Shown: positions 1-6,984 of the stretch, piece by piece
How positions within the stretch are numbered: the stretch's first letter is position 1
How the letters are laid out: each line of letters opens with the position of its first letter
From: Candidatus Gastranaerophilales bacterium
GTDB lineage: Bacteria > Cyanobacteriota > Vampirovibrionia > Gastranaerophilales > Gastranaerophilaceae
NCBI GenBank assembly: GCA_944326625.1
Contig: CALVER010000012.1
Location: 1-17,221 of the forward strand
Reading direction: 5' to 3'
DNA length: 17,221 nt
Program-made: the position numbers and the translations under genes
Notes under the pieces: model-generated
What the model was told of the DNA's origin: nothing
The model's input: only the letters and a program-made list of their open reading frames with translations
Database searches by the model: none

Positions 1-12
1 GGTAAAAAATCA

Positions 13-708
13 ATGGATTTAGAAAACAAAGATGAATTAAACGTTGAAGCATCTGCTGAACAAGCAGTTGAAGAATCAAAAGAAGAAGTTGTTGTTGAAG
101 AAACAGCAGCGGAAGAAGTTAAAGCAGAAGAACCTGCAGAAGAACTTCAACCGGAAGAAGGCAAACCTTCAAAAAGACGCTCTCGCGGTACTAAAAAACC
201 GAGAATTGAAACAATTGAAGAAAAACCGCAAAGCGAATGGACTGAACAGGTTGTTCAGATTAACCGCGTAACAAAAGTTGTTAAAGGCGGTAAAAAATTA
301 AGCTTCCGCGCAATTGTTATTGTCGGAAACAAAAAAGGTCAGGTAGGTATCGGCTGTGCTAAAGCATCAGAAGTTATCATTGCTATCCAAAAAGCAATCG
401 CTGACGGCAGAAAAAATCTTATCACAGTACCTATTTTCAAAACAACCATTCCTCACCCGATTTCAGGTAAATCAGGTGCAGGTGCCGTAATGCTCAGACC
501 GGCTTCTCAAGGTACTGGTATTATCGCAGGCGGCGCTGTTCGTCCTGTTCTGGAACTTGCAGGTATCGAAAATATTCTTGCAAAATCATTGGGTTCAAAA
601 TCACCTTTGAATGCTGCATACGCTACAATTAACGCATTAAAGGCTTTGACACCTTTCAATGAAGTTGCTAAAAAACGCGGCTTAACAATGGTTGAATTGT
701 TAAATTAA
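13..708 (+). CDS. rpsE: 30S ribosomal protein S5 with acidic N-terminal extension
   Basis: Small-subunit ribosomal protein S5, which lies near the decoding and mRNA entry region and affects translational accuracy. The conserved core runs from about W76 to the end (231 aa) and contains the double-stranded-RNA-binding-like segment KVVKGGKKLSFRAIVIVGN, the glycine-rich GTGIIAGGAVRPVLELAG and the ILAKSLGSKSPLNAA tail typical of S5. S5 is usually about 165 aa. The extra first 72 or so residues are almost all Glu, Ala, Val and Lys, followed by a basic patch (KRRSRGTKK, about 54-62). There is no alternative ATG near the core, so the extension is probably translated. Upstream sequence is cut by the window edge; a weak GGTAAAA precedes the ATG. 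The next gene is rpmD after 55 nt, the normal spc operon order. The core resembles cyanobacterial S5 (inference from memory). Confidence 0.97.
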   Translation: MDLENKDELNVEASAEQAVEESKEEVVVEETAAEEVKAEEPAEELQPEEGKPSKRRSRGTKKPRIETIEEKPQSEWTEQVVQINRVTKVVKGGKKLSFRAIVIVGNKKGQVGIGCAKASEVIIAIQKAIADGRKNLITVPIFKTTIPHPISGKSGAGAVMLRPASQGTGIIAGGAVRPVLELAGIENILAKSLGSKSPLNAAYATINALKALTPFNEVAKKRGLTMVELLN

Positions 709-763
709 TCTGTTAAGTAATTGACTATTTAAGATAATATTATTAAATAAAAGGATATAAATT

Positions 764-955
764 ATGGCTAAAACAAAATCAAATACAGTAAAAATTAAAC
801 TCGTAAGAAGTTTAATCGGAGCATCAGAAGCTCAACGCAAAGTTGTTGCCTCTCTCGGCTTAACAAAAAAAGATCAGGTTGTTGAGCATTCCGAAACACC
901 TACCATTATGGGTATGGTTAACAAAGTATCACACCTTTTGGAAGTGGTAAAATAG
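764..955 (+). CDS. rpmD: 50S ribosomal protein L30
   Basis: Large-subunit ribosomal protein L30 of normal bacterial length (63 aa). The start KTKSNTVKIKLVRSLIGAS and the motif RKVVASLGLTKKDQVVEH, followed by a short GMVNKVSHLLEVVK end, are diagnostic of the single ferredoxin-like domain of L30. An AAGGA Shine-Dalgarno (751-755) lies 8 nt before the ATG. It sits between rpsE and rplO as in most bacteria. As I recall, photosynthetic cyanobacteria and plastids lack this protein, so its presence argues for a non-photosynthetic relative rather than a true cyanobacterium. Confidence 0.96.
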   Translation: MAKTKSNTVKIKLVRSLIGASEAQRKVVASLGLTKKDQVVEHSETPTIMGMVNKVSHLLEVVK

Positions 956-958
956 TAC

Positions 959-1003
959 AACCGCGTACAGTTACTTGTGTAACGACAGTGAATAGCGAGC
1001 GGT
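959..1003 (+). other. Nested hairpin between rpmD and rplO
   Basis: The intercistronic gap can fold into an inner hairpin, GTTAC (970-974) with GTAAC (979-983) around a TTGT loop, enclosed by ACCGC (960-964) pairing with GCGGT (999-1003). It has no U-tract, so it is not a terminator. It may be an mRNA-stability or regulatory structure, or a small dispersed repeat. Confidence 0.25.
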
Positions 1004-1026
1004 AAATTAAAATGAGGAAAAATAAA

Positions 1027-1476
1027 ATGACAAATATTACATTAGAAGATTTAAGACCTGCAGAAGGTTCAACCCACAAAACAAAACGCGTAGGACGCGG
1101 AAGATCATCAGGCAGAGGTAAAACATCCTGCCGCGGTCATAACGGTGAAGGACAACGTTCAGGAAGCAGCTCTAAAAGAGGTTTTGAAGGCGGTCAAATG
1201 CCGGCTTACAGAAGACTTCCGAAATTGAAAGGCTTCCAGGTTATCAACAAACTTAATTACGCTGAAATTAACGTTGGCAGAATTGCTCAGCTGGGACTTA
1301 AAGAAGTTTCTCTTGAAGTTTTGAAAGAAGCAAAAAGAGTTCACCCGTCCTCAGACGGCTTGAGAGTTCTCGGCAACGGCGAAATCAAAAAAGCAGTAAC
1401 CGTTAAAGCAAGTTATGTAACACCATCAGCAAAAGAAAAAATTGAAGCCGCAGGCGGAAAGGTTGAGTTAGTATAA
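1027..1476 (+). CDS. rplO: 50S ribosomal protein L15
   Basis: Large-subunit assembly protein L15. The protein has the expected start ITLEDLRPAEGS, the basic glycine-rich region VGRGRSSGRGKTSCRGHNGE, GFEGGQMPAYRRLPKLKGF, and a C-terminal globular part ending AAGGKVELV. I chose the ATG at 1027 (149 aa) rather than the in-frame ATG at 1012. AGGA at 1015-1018 sits 8 nt before 1027, and L15 proteins usually begin only a few residues before the L-x-P-A-x-G-S motif. The stop codon overlaps the secY start by one base, indicating translational coupling. Confidence 0.96.
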   Translation: MTNITLEDLRPAEGSTHKTKRVGRGRSSGRGKTSCRGHNGEGQRSGSSSKRGFEGGQMPAYRRLPKLKGFQVINKLNYAEINVGRIAQLGLKEVSLEVLKEAKRVHPSSDGLRVLGNGEIKKAVTVKASYVTPSAKEKIEAAGGKVELV

Positions 1477-2813
1477 TGGCACAAGGGATTAAAATGCCGA
1501 CAACTGAAGATTTGATGTCTATGTGGCAGGCATCAGGATTGAAGCAGAAGATTATCTTCACTTTCATCATGATTGCCGCATTCAGACTCGGTGTACAGAT
1601 GCCTTTATTCGGGATTAACAATCAAGTTTTCTCAAATATTGCTCAGGGCAATAACATAATCGGATTTCTTGATTTGTTCTCAGGAGGCGCGCTGGGTACG
1701 GTATCAATATTCGCACTTGGTATCGGGCCTTTTATTACATCATCAATCATAATTCAGCTTGTTTCTGTTGTAATTCCGTCACTGGAAAAATTGCAGAAAG
1801 AAGAAGGCGAAGCAGGCAGAAGAAAATTATCACAATACACAAGAATATTTACGGTAGTGCTGGCAGTGTTCCAGTCATTAATATTCATGCTTTACTTGCA
1901 CCACTTACCGGGTGCGGTATTGCCGAATGTTAACCCCGTAATGTTCTTTATAAGTTCGGTTGTGGTATTAACCGCAGGATCAGTTCTTGTTATGTGGATA
2001 TCTGAGCTTATTACAGAAAAAGGAATCGGCAACGGAGGTTCATTGATAATCTTTGTCGGTATCTTGTCAGGTATTCCGGTTTATGCATCAAGAACGGCTC
2101 AAATGGTTGCAAACAGCACGGCTTTACAGCTCGGGCTTGCGGTGCTTCTGGCAATATTCTTTGCAGCTATGGTATTTATCGTAGTAATGCAGGAAGCTGT
2201 CAGAAAAGTTATTATCGTAAATCCGAAAAGACAGGTCGGGAATAAAGTTTACGGCGGTATGAATTCGTTTATTCCGTTCAAACTTAATCCGGGAGGCGTA
2301 ATGCCGATTATCTTTGCGATTGCGATTTTGCTTTTCCCGTCAACTGTTTTAAGTCTTGTCGGACAGGCAAACTTTAAATCCGAAGCCGTAAAAAATGTTG
2401 TTATGTCTTTGAACCACTGGCTGAGTCCTGACGGAATCACCTATTATGTGTTGTATTTCTTGTTAATTGTTGCGTTAACTTTCTTCTACGCATCAATTAT
2501 GCCGAATATGCAGCCGAAAGACATTGCGGACAACCTTAAAAAATACGGCTCATCAATTCCCGGTATCAAGCCCGGCAAACCGACTGCGGAAGCACTGGAT
2601 AAAATATTAACCAAGACGACATTTATCGGTGCTATGGGATTGGGTATTATTGCACTTGTACCGTCACTTGCAAGTTATTTAACCAATATCAAGACAATTC
2701 AAGGTATCGGTGCAACGTCCTTAATCATCATGGTCGGTGTTGCTCTTGACTTGATTAATCAGGTAAGAACACACCTTCTGGCAAGAAATTACGAATCTTT
2801 CTTAAAAGAGTAG
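1476..2813 (+). CDS. secY: Preprotein translocase subunit SecY
   Basis: Channel-forming subunit of the SecYEG translocon in the inner membrane. At 445 aa it has the family length and about ten hydrophobic segments. Visible hallmarks are the plug/TM2 region IFALGIGPFITSSIIIQL, the cytosolic loop LEKLQKEEGEAGRRK, the GIGNGGSLIIFVGI segment, the basic loop NPKRQVG, and the late cytosolic loop FYASIMPNMQPKDIADNLK with SSIPGIKPGKPT, which contacts ribosome and SecA. The ATG overlaps the last base of the rplO stop (TAATG). In many bacteria adk, map and infA follow secY; here a strong terminator follows, so this is the end of the spc operon in this genome. Confidence 0.98.
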   Translation: MAQGIKMPTTEDLMSMWQASGLKQKIIFTFIMIAAFRLGVQMPLFGINNQVFSNIAQGNNIIGFLDLFSGGALGTVSIFALGIGPFITSSIIIQLVSVVIPSLEKLQKEEGEAGRRKLSQYTRIFTVVLAVFQSLIFMLYLHHLPGAVLPNVNPVMFFISSVVVLTAGSVLVMWISELITEKGIGNGGSLIIFVGILSGIPVYASRTAQMVANSTALQLGLAVLLAIFFAAMVFIVVMQEAVRKVIIVNPKRQVGNKVYGGMNSFIPFKLNPGGVMPIIFAIAILLFPSTVLSLVGQANFKSEAVKNVVMSLNHWLSPDGITYYVLYFLLIVALTFFYASIMPNMQPKDIADNLKKYGSSIPGIKPGKPTAEALDKILTKTTFIGAMGLGIIALVPSLASYLTNIKTIQGIGATSLIIMVGVALDLINQVRTHLLARNYESFLKE

Positions 2814-2831
2814 TAAGTTAATATAAAAAAC

Positions 2832-2858
2832 AGCCCCTGCTCAGGGGCTATTTTTTTT
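2832..2858 (+). terminator. Rho-independent terminator of the spc operon
   Basis: AGCCCCTG (2832-2839) pairs perfectly with CAGGGGCT (2842-2849) and is followed by a run of eight T (2851-2858). It lies 19 nt after the secY stop and is a textbook intrinsic terminator. Confidence 0.93.
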
Positions 2859-2949
2859 GTGTAATTTTAGCTAATTCAGGCAATGTTTTGAGGAAAAAAT
2901 CTTGTAAGATGAATATGTAAATCCTCAACTCTTCTGATTGCTCAGCTTT

Positions 2950-2979
2950 GCCTCTCATATTTTCGGGAGGCCTTTTTTT
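2950..2979 (+). terminator. Second terminator-like hairpin
   Basis: GCCTCTC (2950-2956) pairs with GGGAGGC (2965-2971), including one G-T wobble, around an 8-nt loop, followed by CTTTTTTT (2972-2979). No coding region is visible between the secY terminator and this hairpin (2860-2949), so it is either a back-up terminator or the end of a small unrecognised transcript. Confidence 0.45.
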
Positions 2980-2995
2980 GTGTTTTGTTAAGTTG

Positions 2996-3024
2996 CTGAC
3001 AAAATTTGACAAATCGGATATAAT
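2996..3024 (+). promoter_or_regulatory. Sigma-70-type promoter for the PilZ operon
   Basis: CTGACA (2996-3001, five of six matches to TTGACA) is separated by exactly 17 nt from a perfect TATAAT (3019-3024). The predicted transcription start, near 3031, coincides with the start of the nested inverted repeat, so the whole repeat would lie in the 5' leader of the PilZ mRNA. A separate TTGACA at 3006-3011 is only 7 nt from the -10 and so is not the -35. Confidence 0.7.
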
Positions 3025-3031
3025 AATATAT

Positions 3032-3092
3032 GTCATTCTGAGTAAGAGATACTTCGCTGCGCTCAGTATGACTACAGTGTGCGAAGAATCTC
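3032..3092 (+). repeat. Nested, interleaved inverted repeat in the PilZ leader
   Basis: Two long complementary pairs interleave. Arm A is 3032-3042 (GTCATTCTGAG), complementary to 3062-3072 with one mismatch. Arm B is 3046-3057 (GAGATACTTCGC), complementary to 3081-3092 with one mismatch. The order A-B-A'-B' means the two hairpins exclude each other or form a pseudoknot. The central 3046-3072 is an inverted copy of a unit whose direct halves flank it. The motif resembles dispersed GTCATTCTGAG...GCGAAGAATCTC repeats that I have seen in many bacterial genomes. It ends 4 nt before the PilZ Shine-Dalgarno. Confidence 0.75.
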
Positions 3093-3108
3093 AAAGAAAG
3101 GAAAACCC

Positions 3109-3699
3109 ATGAGAGAATTAATTTCAAAAGATCAAAGAATAACAATGGTTCCGCATGACTTTAAATTTGCGAATAAAGGTGTAATAACAGAGGTTGCTCC
3201 GGATTATTTCATGCTTGAATTGGATTATGCACCGGAAGGAATTTTAAAAAGCAATTACTGCGAATTTTATACGCAAACCAAATACGGAACGCTTTATTTT
3301 GATTCTTACGCAAAAGAAATTAACGGAAACACTTTAAAAATCGCAAGTCCCGCAAAACACAAATTCTTGCAGAGACGTCAATACACACGTATCAAATACA
3401 TTCTTGATTTAGACATGTTTGACGGCGGAAATGCCTTGAAGATTACAACTCTTGACATATCTGCAGGCGGTATGAAGTTAAAAACAAATGACAATATAAG
3501 TATTGAAAAAGATTACACAATTACGCTGCCGTTATCCGAAGAACAAAATATTACATGCACGTTTTCACCCATACGTATTGAAAAAAACAACGAAGGCGGA
3601 TATACGGTATCAGGCAGATTTGAATTCAATTCAAGCCGTGACAAAATGACCATGACCCAATACTGTGCAAAACGCAACATAGAAATTAAGAATAAATAA
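3109..3699 (+). CDS. PilZ-domain protein (cyclic di-GMP receptor)
   Basis: A 196-aa YcgR-like protein. Residues about 1-85 form an all-beta N-terminal region (PilZN/YcgR-N-like, weak). Residues about 86-190 form a PilZ domain with both c-di-GMP signatures intact: RRQYTR (89-94, fitting RxxxR) and DISAGG (116-121, fitting [D/N]xSxxG). No signal peptide or membrane segment is seen, so it is probably a cytosolic effector that changes a partner's activity on binding c-di-GMP. I chose the ATG at 3109 because AAAGGA (3097-3102) lies 6 nt before it. The upstream in-frame ATG at 3079 falls inside the repeat. The next gene starts 2 nt after the stop, so the two are co-transcribed and probably translationally coupled. 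Confidence 0.88.
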   Translation: MRELISKDQRITMVPHDFKFANKGVITEVAPDYFMLELDYAPEGILKSNYCEFYTQTKYGTLYFDSYAKEINGNTLKIASPAKHKFLQRRQYTRIKYILDLDMFDGGNALKITTLDISAGGMKLKTNDNISIEKDYTITLPLSEEQNITCTFSPIRIEKNNEGGYTVSGRFEFNSSRDKMTMTQYCAKRNIEIKNK

Positions 3700-3701
3700 C
3701 C

Positions 3702-4739
3702 ATGAGTCTGGTAAAACTTTTAAAAAAGCGGAATAAAAAAATACTTTTTACAACGCCGTCGCATTCTCAAAAATTTGCCATCTACAAACCGTTAAAATCA
3801 ATGTACGGAATTGATATTTCGGAAACTGATGCGCACAATCCGACAGAAGCCCTCTCAAAGGCCGAAAAACGCGCGAAAAAGATTTACGGGACATCTTCTA
3901 CATCATTTTTAACAAACGGCTCCACAAGCGGCATAATAGCCGCAGTTTTAACATGCACTAATCCGGGTGATAAAGTTTTGGTTTGGAACAATGCACACCC
4001 GTGCCATTTGAATGCCGTAAGGCTTGCGGGTGCTATTCCGATTTTTTATGATATTGAAATGAACGAAGACTGGGGAATCCCTGCTGAAACCTCACCGGAT
4101 ATGATTGAAAATTATCTGAATGCTTACGATATAAAGGCGCTAATTATTACGTCACCGACTTATGAAGGTATTGTATCCGATATAAGAAAGATTAAATCAA
4201 TTTGCGAGAAGCACAATGTTTATTTAATTGTGGATGAGGCGCACGGGGCATTGTATCCGTTTTCGGAAAGACTTCCGGAAAGCGCGGTAAATATTGCGGA
4301 TTTTACCGTTCAATCGCTGCATAAAACTGCAGGCGGGCTTAATCCGACAGCACTTTTACACTGCATGTGCAATTTAAGGGTTGAAAAGGCTCTTGGCATG
4401 ATTAATACGACTTCCCCCTCATATCCTTTATTAGCATCAATTGAAGAAACCATAAATTACCTCAACAGCTGGTGGGGACGGCGAAAGCTTGATCAGCTTC
4501 TGGATGAATTGGAAATTTTAAGGGATGAGTGCGATACCTGCGAATTTTTCGGAGATGATTTGACAAAAATTTTAATCAAAGTTCCCGACCTTTCAGGCGA
4601 AGAATTATCGGAAATCTTGTTTGATGAATACAATATAGAAGATGAAAAAACAAACGAAAAATCGACCATGCTTTTGTGCGGTATAGGAACCGATAAGAAA
4701 AAAATTCAAAAATTAAAAAAAGCATTGTTAAATTTGTAA
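3702..4739 (+). CDS. Compact PLP-dependent Orn/Lys/Arg decarboxylase-family protein
   Basis: A fold-type I PLP enzyme related to the SpeA/YaaO-type basic amino acid decarboxylases. Visible landmarks are TNGSTSG (71-77, phosphate-binding turn), AHPCHLNAVRLAGAIPIF (98-115), the cofactor Asp in VDEAHGA (D178, H181), and SLHKT (205-209), in which K208 would form the Schiff base. The family N-terminal PGHK-type motif is altered here to TTPSHS (17-22). Family members are usually about 480 aa; this one is 345 aa with only a short C-terminal region, which lacks most of the C-terminal domain, so substrate and even reaction type are uncertain (decarboxylase, lyase or aminotransferase). It starts 2 nt after the PilZ stop. 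No terminator is visible after it. Confidence 0.82.
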   Translation: MSLVKLLKKRNKKILFTTPSHSQKFAIYKPLKSMYGIDISETDAHNPTEALSKAEKRAKKIYGTSSTSFLTNGSTSGIIAAVLTCTNPGDKVLVWNNAHPCHLNAVRLAGAIPIFYDIEMNEDWGIPAETSPDMIENYLNAYDIKALIITSPTYEGIVSDIRKIKSICEKHNVYLIVDEAHGALYPFSERLPESAVNIADFTVQSLHKTAGGLNPTALLHCMCNLRVEKALGMINTTSPSYPLLASIEETINYLNSWWGRRKLDQLLDELEILRDECDTCEFFGDDLTKILIKVPDLSGEELSEILFDEYNIEDEKTNEKSTMLLCGIGTDKKKIQKLKKALLNL

Positions 4740-4768
4740 CGATTTGTTAATAAAGCAGTGATACAAAT

Positions 4769-4796
4769 TAAAGTTTTTAAGAAATAAAGCCGATAA
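4769..4796 (+). promoter_or_regulatory. Sigma-28 (FliA/SigD)-type promoter
   Basis: TAAAGTTT (4769-4776), 12 nt, then GCCGATAA (4789-4796). All sixteen conserved bases of the enterobacterial FliA consensus are present, with a spacer one base longer than the usual 11. It also fits the Gram-positive SigD form TAAA-N(14-16)-GCCGATA with a 16-nt spacer. It faces the 667-residue gene, with a predicted start near 4803 and a leader of about 34 nt. Confidence 0.75.
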
Positions 4797-4836
4797 CCGT
4801 AGTAAGGATACAATCAGGAAAGGACGGACGCCAACT

Positions 4837-6840
4837 ATGGGAATGGCAGCCTCACAAGCAAGACTATTATCAATTACGTCTCGTATGGCTGATAACGAGC
4901 TGAGGTCTCAGATTATCAACAATTCGAAGATGCGTCTTGCAACGGAAAGCTCAAAGGTTAGCGAACAGTACGTTAACGCTTTGAATTCTGCCACCATGAT
5001 GATGTCAAATTATGACACAACGGGCGAAAGCCAGTACCAGAAATTAACATTTAATTCATTAACAGCTTACAGCTCTTACAACAACCAGTACGGGCTTGTT
5101 AACGCTAACGGCAAACTTCTTGTATCCGAATATGACGCGAATATTTACAGAGATGTTAAGGATAAACAGGGCGGTCTTGACGAATTTTTGGCACAGTACG
5201 GATTGAAATATGAATCCACATACTTTACTAAGGACACCCTTGGCGCCGATCAAATTACTTTTGACGATATCGGCGAAACCTATACTATTGAAGAATTGGA
5301 AGAAATGTATTACGGCAGTGAGAATAAAATGAGCTACGACAGTGCTTTGCAGTCTGCCGAATACGTAAACTACAGCGATTACTACGAAGCATTAATGGCT
5401 GCCGATGAAAGCTATACGGCAGCTGTCAGCGAAGCAATTAATAATGATATTTTTGATTCAGATTGGGATACATTGTATAATAATTATTTAAATGTTGATC
5501 CCTCAACAAAAAGTGTTTCTTATTTTAAAGACGGTATAACTTCTCTTAAAACGGAAATTCAGCGGCTTAAAGATGAAGGCAAACTCAAAGACAGTGACTG
5601 GCTTGAGACGATTGAATCTATGATAAATTCGCTGAGCTTCAGCGGTAACACCCTTACTGTAACGGCGAGCGTGCCGGCAGTTAAAAACGGCAATACCTAT
5701 ACATTTGAAGACAATATCGTATTAGATGCAGCACACTATCATGGTCCTGAATATCAAAAAGACGATGAAGGGGAATATGTACTTGATGACGCTGGAAACA
5801 AAATTGTCATAAGAGATGCATATTACGATCGTAATTTAAGTCTAAAAGATAAAGGAAATTCCAACTCAATTTCTTATGCTATTTCACAGAATGGCTGTTT
5901 TGGAGGTCATACTCCTAGTCCGAATCTAAGTGGTACTGTAAATTTCACATATACAGTCACAGAAAAAGATGAAGGTGAAGACGGCAGCACAGAAACGTCA
6001 ACAACAAAATATAATTATACCTATAAAATCGGTGATTCAACTGCAACAGCAACATATCAGATAACCGATGCAGCATCTGCACAGGCAATAGTTGCACAGA
6101 TTATACTTGAATTTGAAGCAGGAATTGCAAGCCACGTTAACCGTGACGAATACAAAGATGCAAATCCGACAGCAGAAGCTGCTTCCGAGGCTTACGATGA
6201 AGCGCTGGATAAGTATGTTGAGCTTGTATTCGGCAATGTGTCAGCAGCCCAAAAGGACAAAATCAGCGCGGATAAAGAAATACTGACAGATCCGGGCGCA
6301 ATTATCCAGTGGGCAAACAAAAACGGATACAATACATCAACGAAATTTGAAACAATTAAACAAATTTATATACTGGATCAGTTATTCGAGATAAACGGCG
6401 AACCCGCAGCGGGCTGGGTAGACATAAATAATCCCGACGAAAACGCTGACGCAAAAGTTCAATGGTATACAAACCTTTACAACCGTATGAAACAGGGTTA
6501 CGCAGTGCTTGAAGACGGCCTTGCATCAAGCAACGAATGGATTGAATTCGCATTTGAAAGCGGACTTGTAACAATGGAACAGGTTGATACAAACAACAAC
6601 TGGGTATCAACTATTTATACAAACTGCAGCGATATCACGGAAGTTACGGATGACGCAGCGGTTGCCGTTGCCGAGGCTGAATACAACAAAGCAATGAATA
6701 ACATCGAAAATAAAGACAAACGCTTTGATATGGAATTGAAAAATATCGACACTGAACACAATTCTCTCCAGACTGAATACGATTCCGTAAAATCGGTTAT
6801 TGATAAAAATATTGAACGATCATTTAAAATATATTCTTGA
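4837..6840 (+). CDS. Unrecognised 667-aa protein with flagellin-like architecture, under a sigma-28 promoter
   Basis: I do not recognise a named family. The first 60 or so residues (MGMAASQARLLSITSRMADN onward) form an amphipathic helical region rich in Ser, Asn and Ala, with no signal peptide. The last 70 or so residues (from about 598) form a strongly predicted coiled coil containing IDTEHNSLQTEYDSVKSVID. The middle is longer and less conserved in look, with Tyr/Asp/Asn-rich segments and, at about 290-410, a beta-rich, Thr/Ser-rich section. Helical ends around a variable middle without a Sec signal recall flagellar axial proteins and type III substrates. With the sigma-28 promoter this suggests a late flagellar-class or flagellum-derived role (inference). 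AGGAAAGGA (4816-4824) precedes the ATG by 12 nt. I recall similar MGMAASQAR starts in gut Melainabacteria hypothetical proteins but cannot verify it here. A terminator follows, so it is monocistronic. Confidence 0.85.
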   Translation: MGMAASQARLLSITSRMADNELRSQIINNSKMRLATESSKVSEQYVNALNSATMMMSNYDTTGESQYQKLTFNSLTAYSSYNNQYGLVNANGKLLVSEYDANIYRDVKDKQGGLDEFLAQYGLKYESTYFTKDTLGADQITFDDIGETYTIEELEEMYYGSENKMSYDSALQSAEYVNYSDYYEALMAADESYTAAVSEAINNDIFDSDWDTLYNNYLNVDPSTKSVSYFKDGITSLKTEIQRLKDEGKLKDSDWLETIESMINSLSFSGNTLTVTASVPAVKNGNTYTFEDNIVLDAAHYHGPEYQKDDEGEYVLDDAGNKIVIRDAYYDRNLSLKDKGNSNSISYAISQNGCFGGHTPSPNLSGTVNFTYTVTEKDEGEDGSTETSTTKYNYTYKIGDSTATATYQITDAASAQAIVAQIILEFEAGIASHVNRDEYKDANPTAEAASEAYDEALDKYVELVFGNVSAAQKDKISADKEILTDPGAIIQWANKNGYNTSTKFETIKQIYILDQLFEINGEPAAGWVDINNPDENADAKVQWYTNLYNRMKQGYAVLEDGLASSNEWIEFAFESGLVTMEQVDTNNNWVSTIYTNCSDITEVTDDAAVAVAEAEYNKAMNNIENKDKRFDMELKNIDTEHNSLQTEYDSVKSVIDKNIERSFKIYS

Positions 6841-6863
6841 TAAAATTTCCCGATTTTTTTCCT

Positions 6864-6889
6864 GACGACCTTTTAGGTCGTTTTTTTTT
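6864..6889 (+). terminator. Rho-independent terminator after the 667-aa gene
   Basis: ACGACC (6865-6870) pairs with GGTCGT (6876-6881) around a five-base loop, followed by an uninterrupted T-run to 6889. It lies about 25 nt after the stop codon. Confidence 0.88.
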
Positions 6890-6949
6890 GAGTCTTTATA
6901 AAGATATAAAGATTATGTAAGGAAATCCGAAATTGAACAAATTTTGAAT

Positions 6950-6955
6950 TATAAT
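6950..6955 (+). promoter_or_regulatory. Possible -10 box for the HEAT-like gene
   Basis: A perfect TATAAT lies 29 nt before the ATG at 6985, downstream of the preceding terminator, where a promoter is required. No convincing -35 is found 16-18 nt upstream; TTGAAC (6933-6938) is only 11 nt away. The region is very AT-rich, so the match may be chance. Confidence 0.35.
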
Positions 6956-6984
6956 AATAACAAAGGTAAGAAACGGAGACAAAA

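Noticed and set aside
721..749. TTGACT with TA-rich sequence before rpmD, a possible internal promoter
   Set aside because: No good -10 lies 16-18 nt downstream, and the site sits inside a continuous ribosomal operon in an AT-rich gap where such matches are expected by chance.
1012..1026. ATG at 1012 as start of rplO
   Set aside because: The bases just after it form the AGGA Shine-Dalgarno for the ATG at 1027, and L15 proteins do not normally carry the five extra residues.
3079..3108. ATG at 3079 as start of the PilZ gene
   Set aside because: It lies within the repeat, has no Shine-Dalgarno, and adds ten residues that do not belong to the family. ATG 3109 has AAAGGA at proper spacing.
2848..3145. 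Two minus-strand open frames of 62 and 67 codons
   Set aside because: They run across terminator hairpins, the PilZ promoter and the nested repeat, and have no ribosome binding site or family resemblance.
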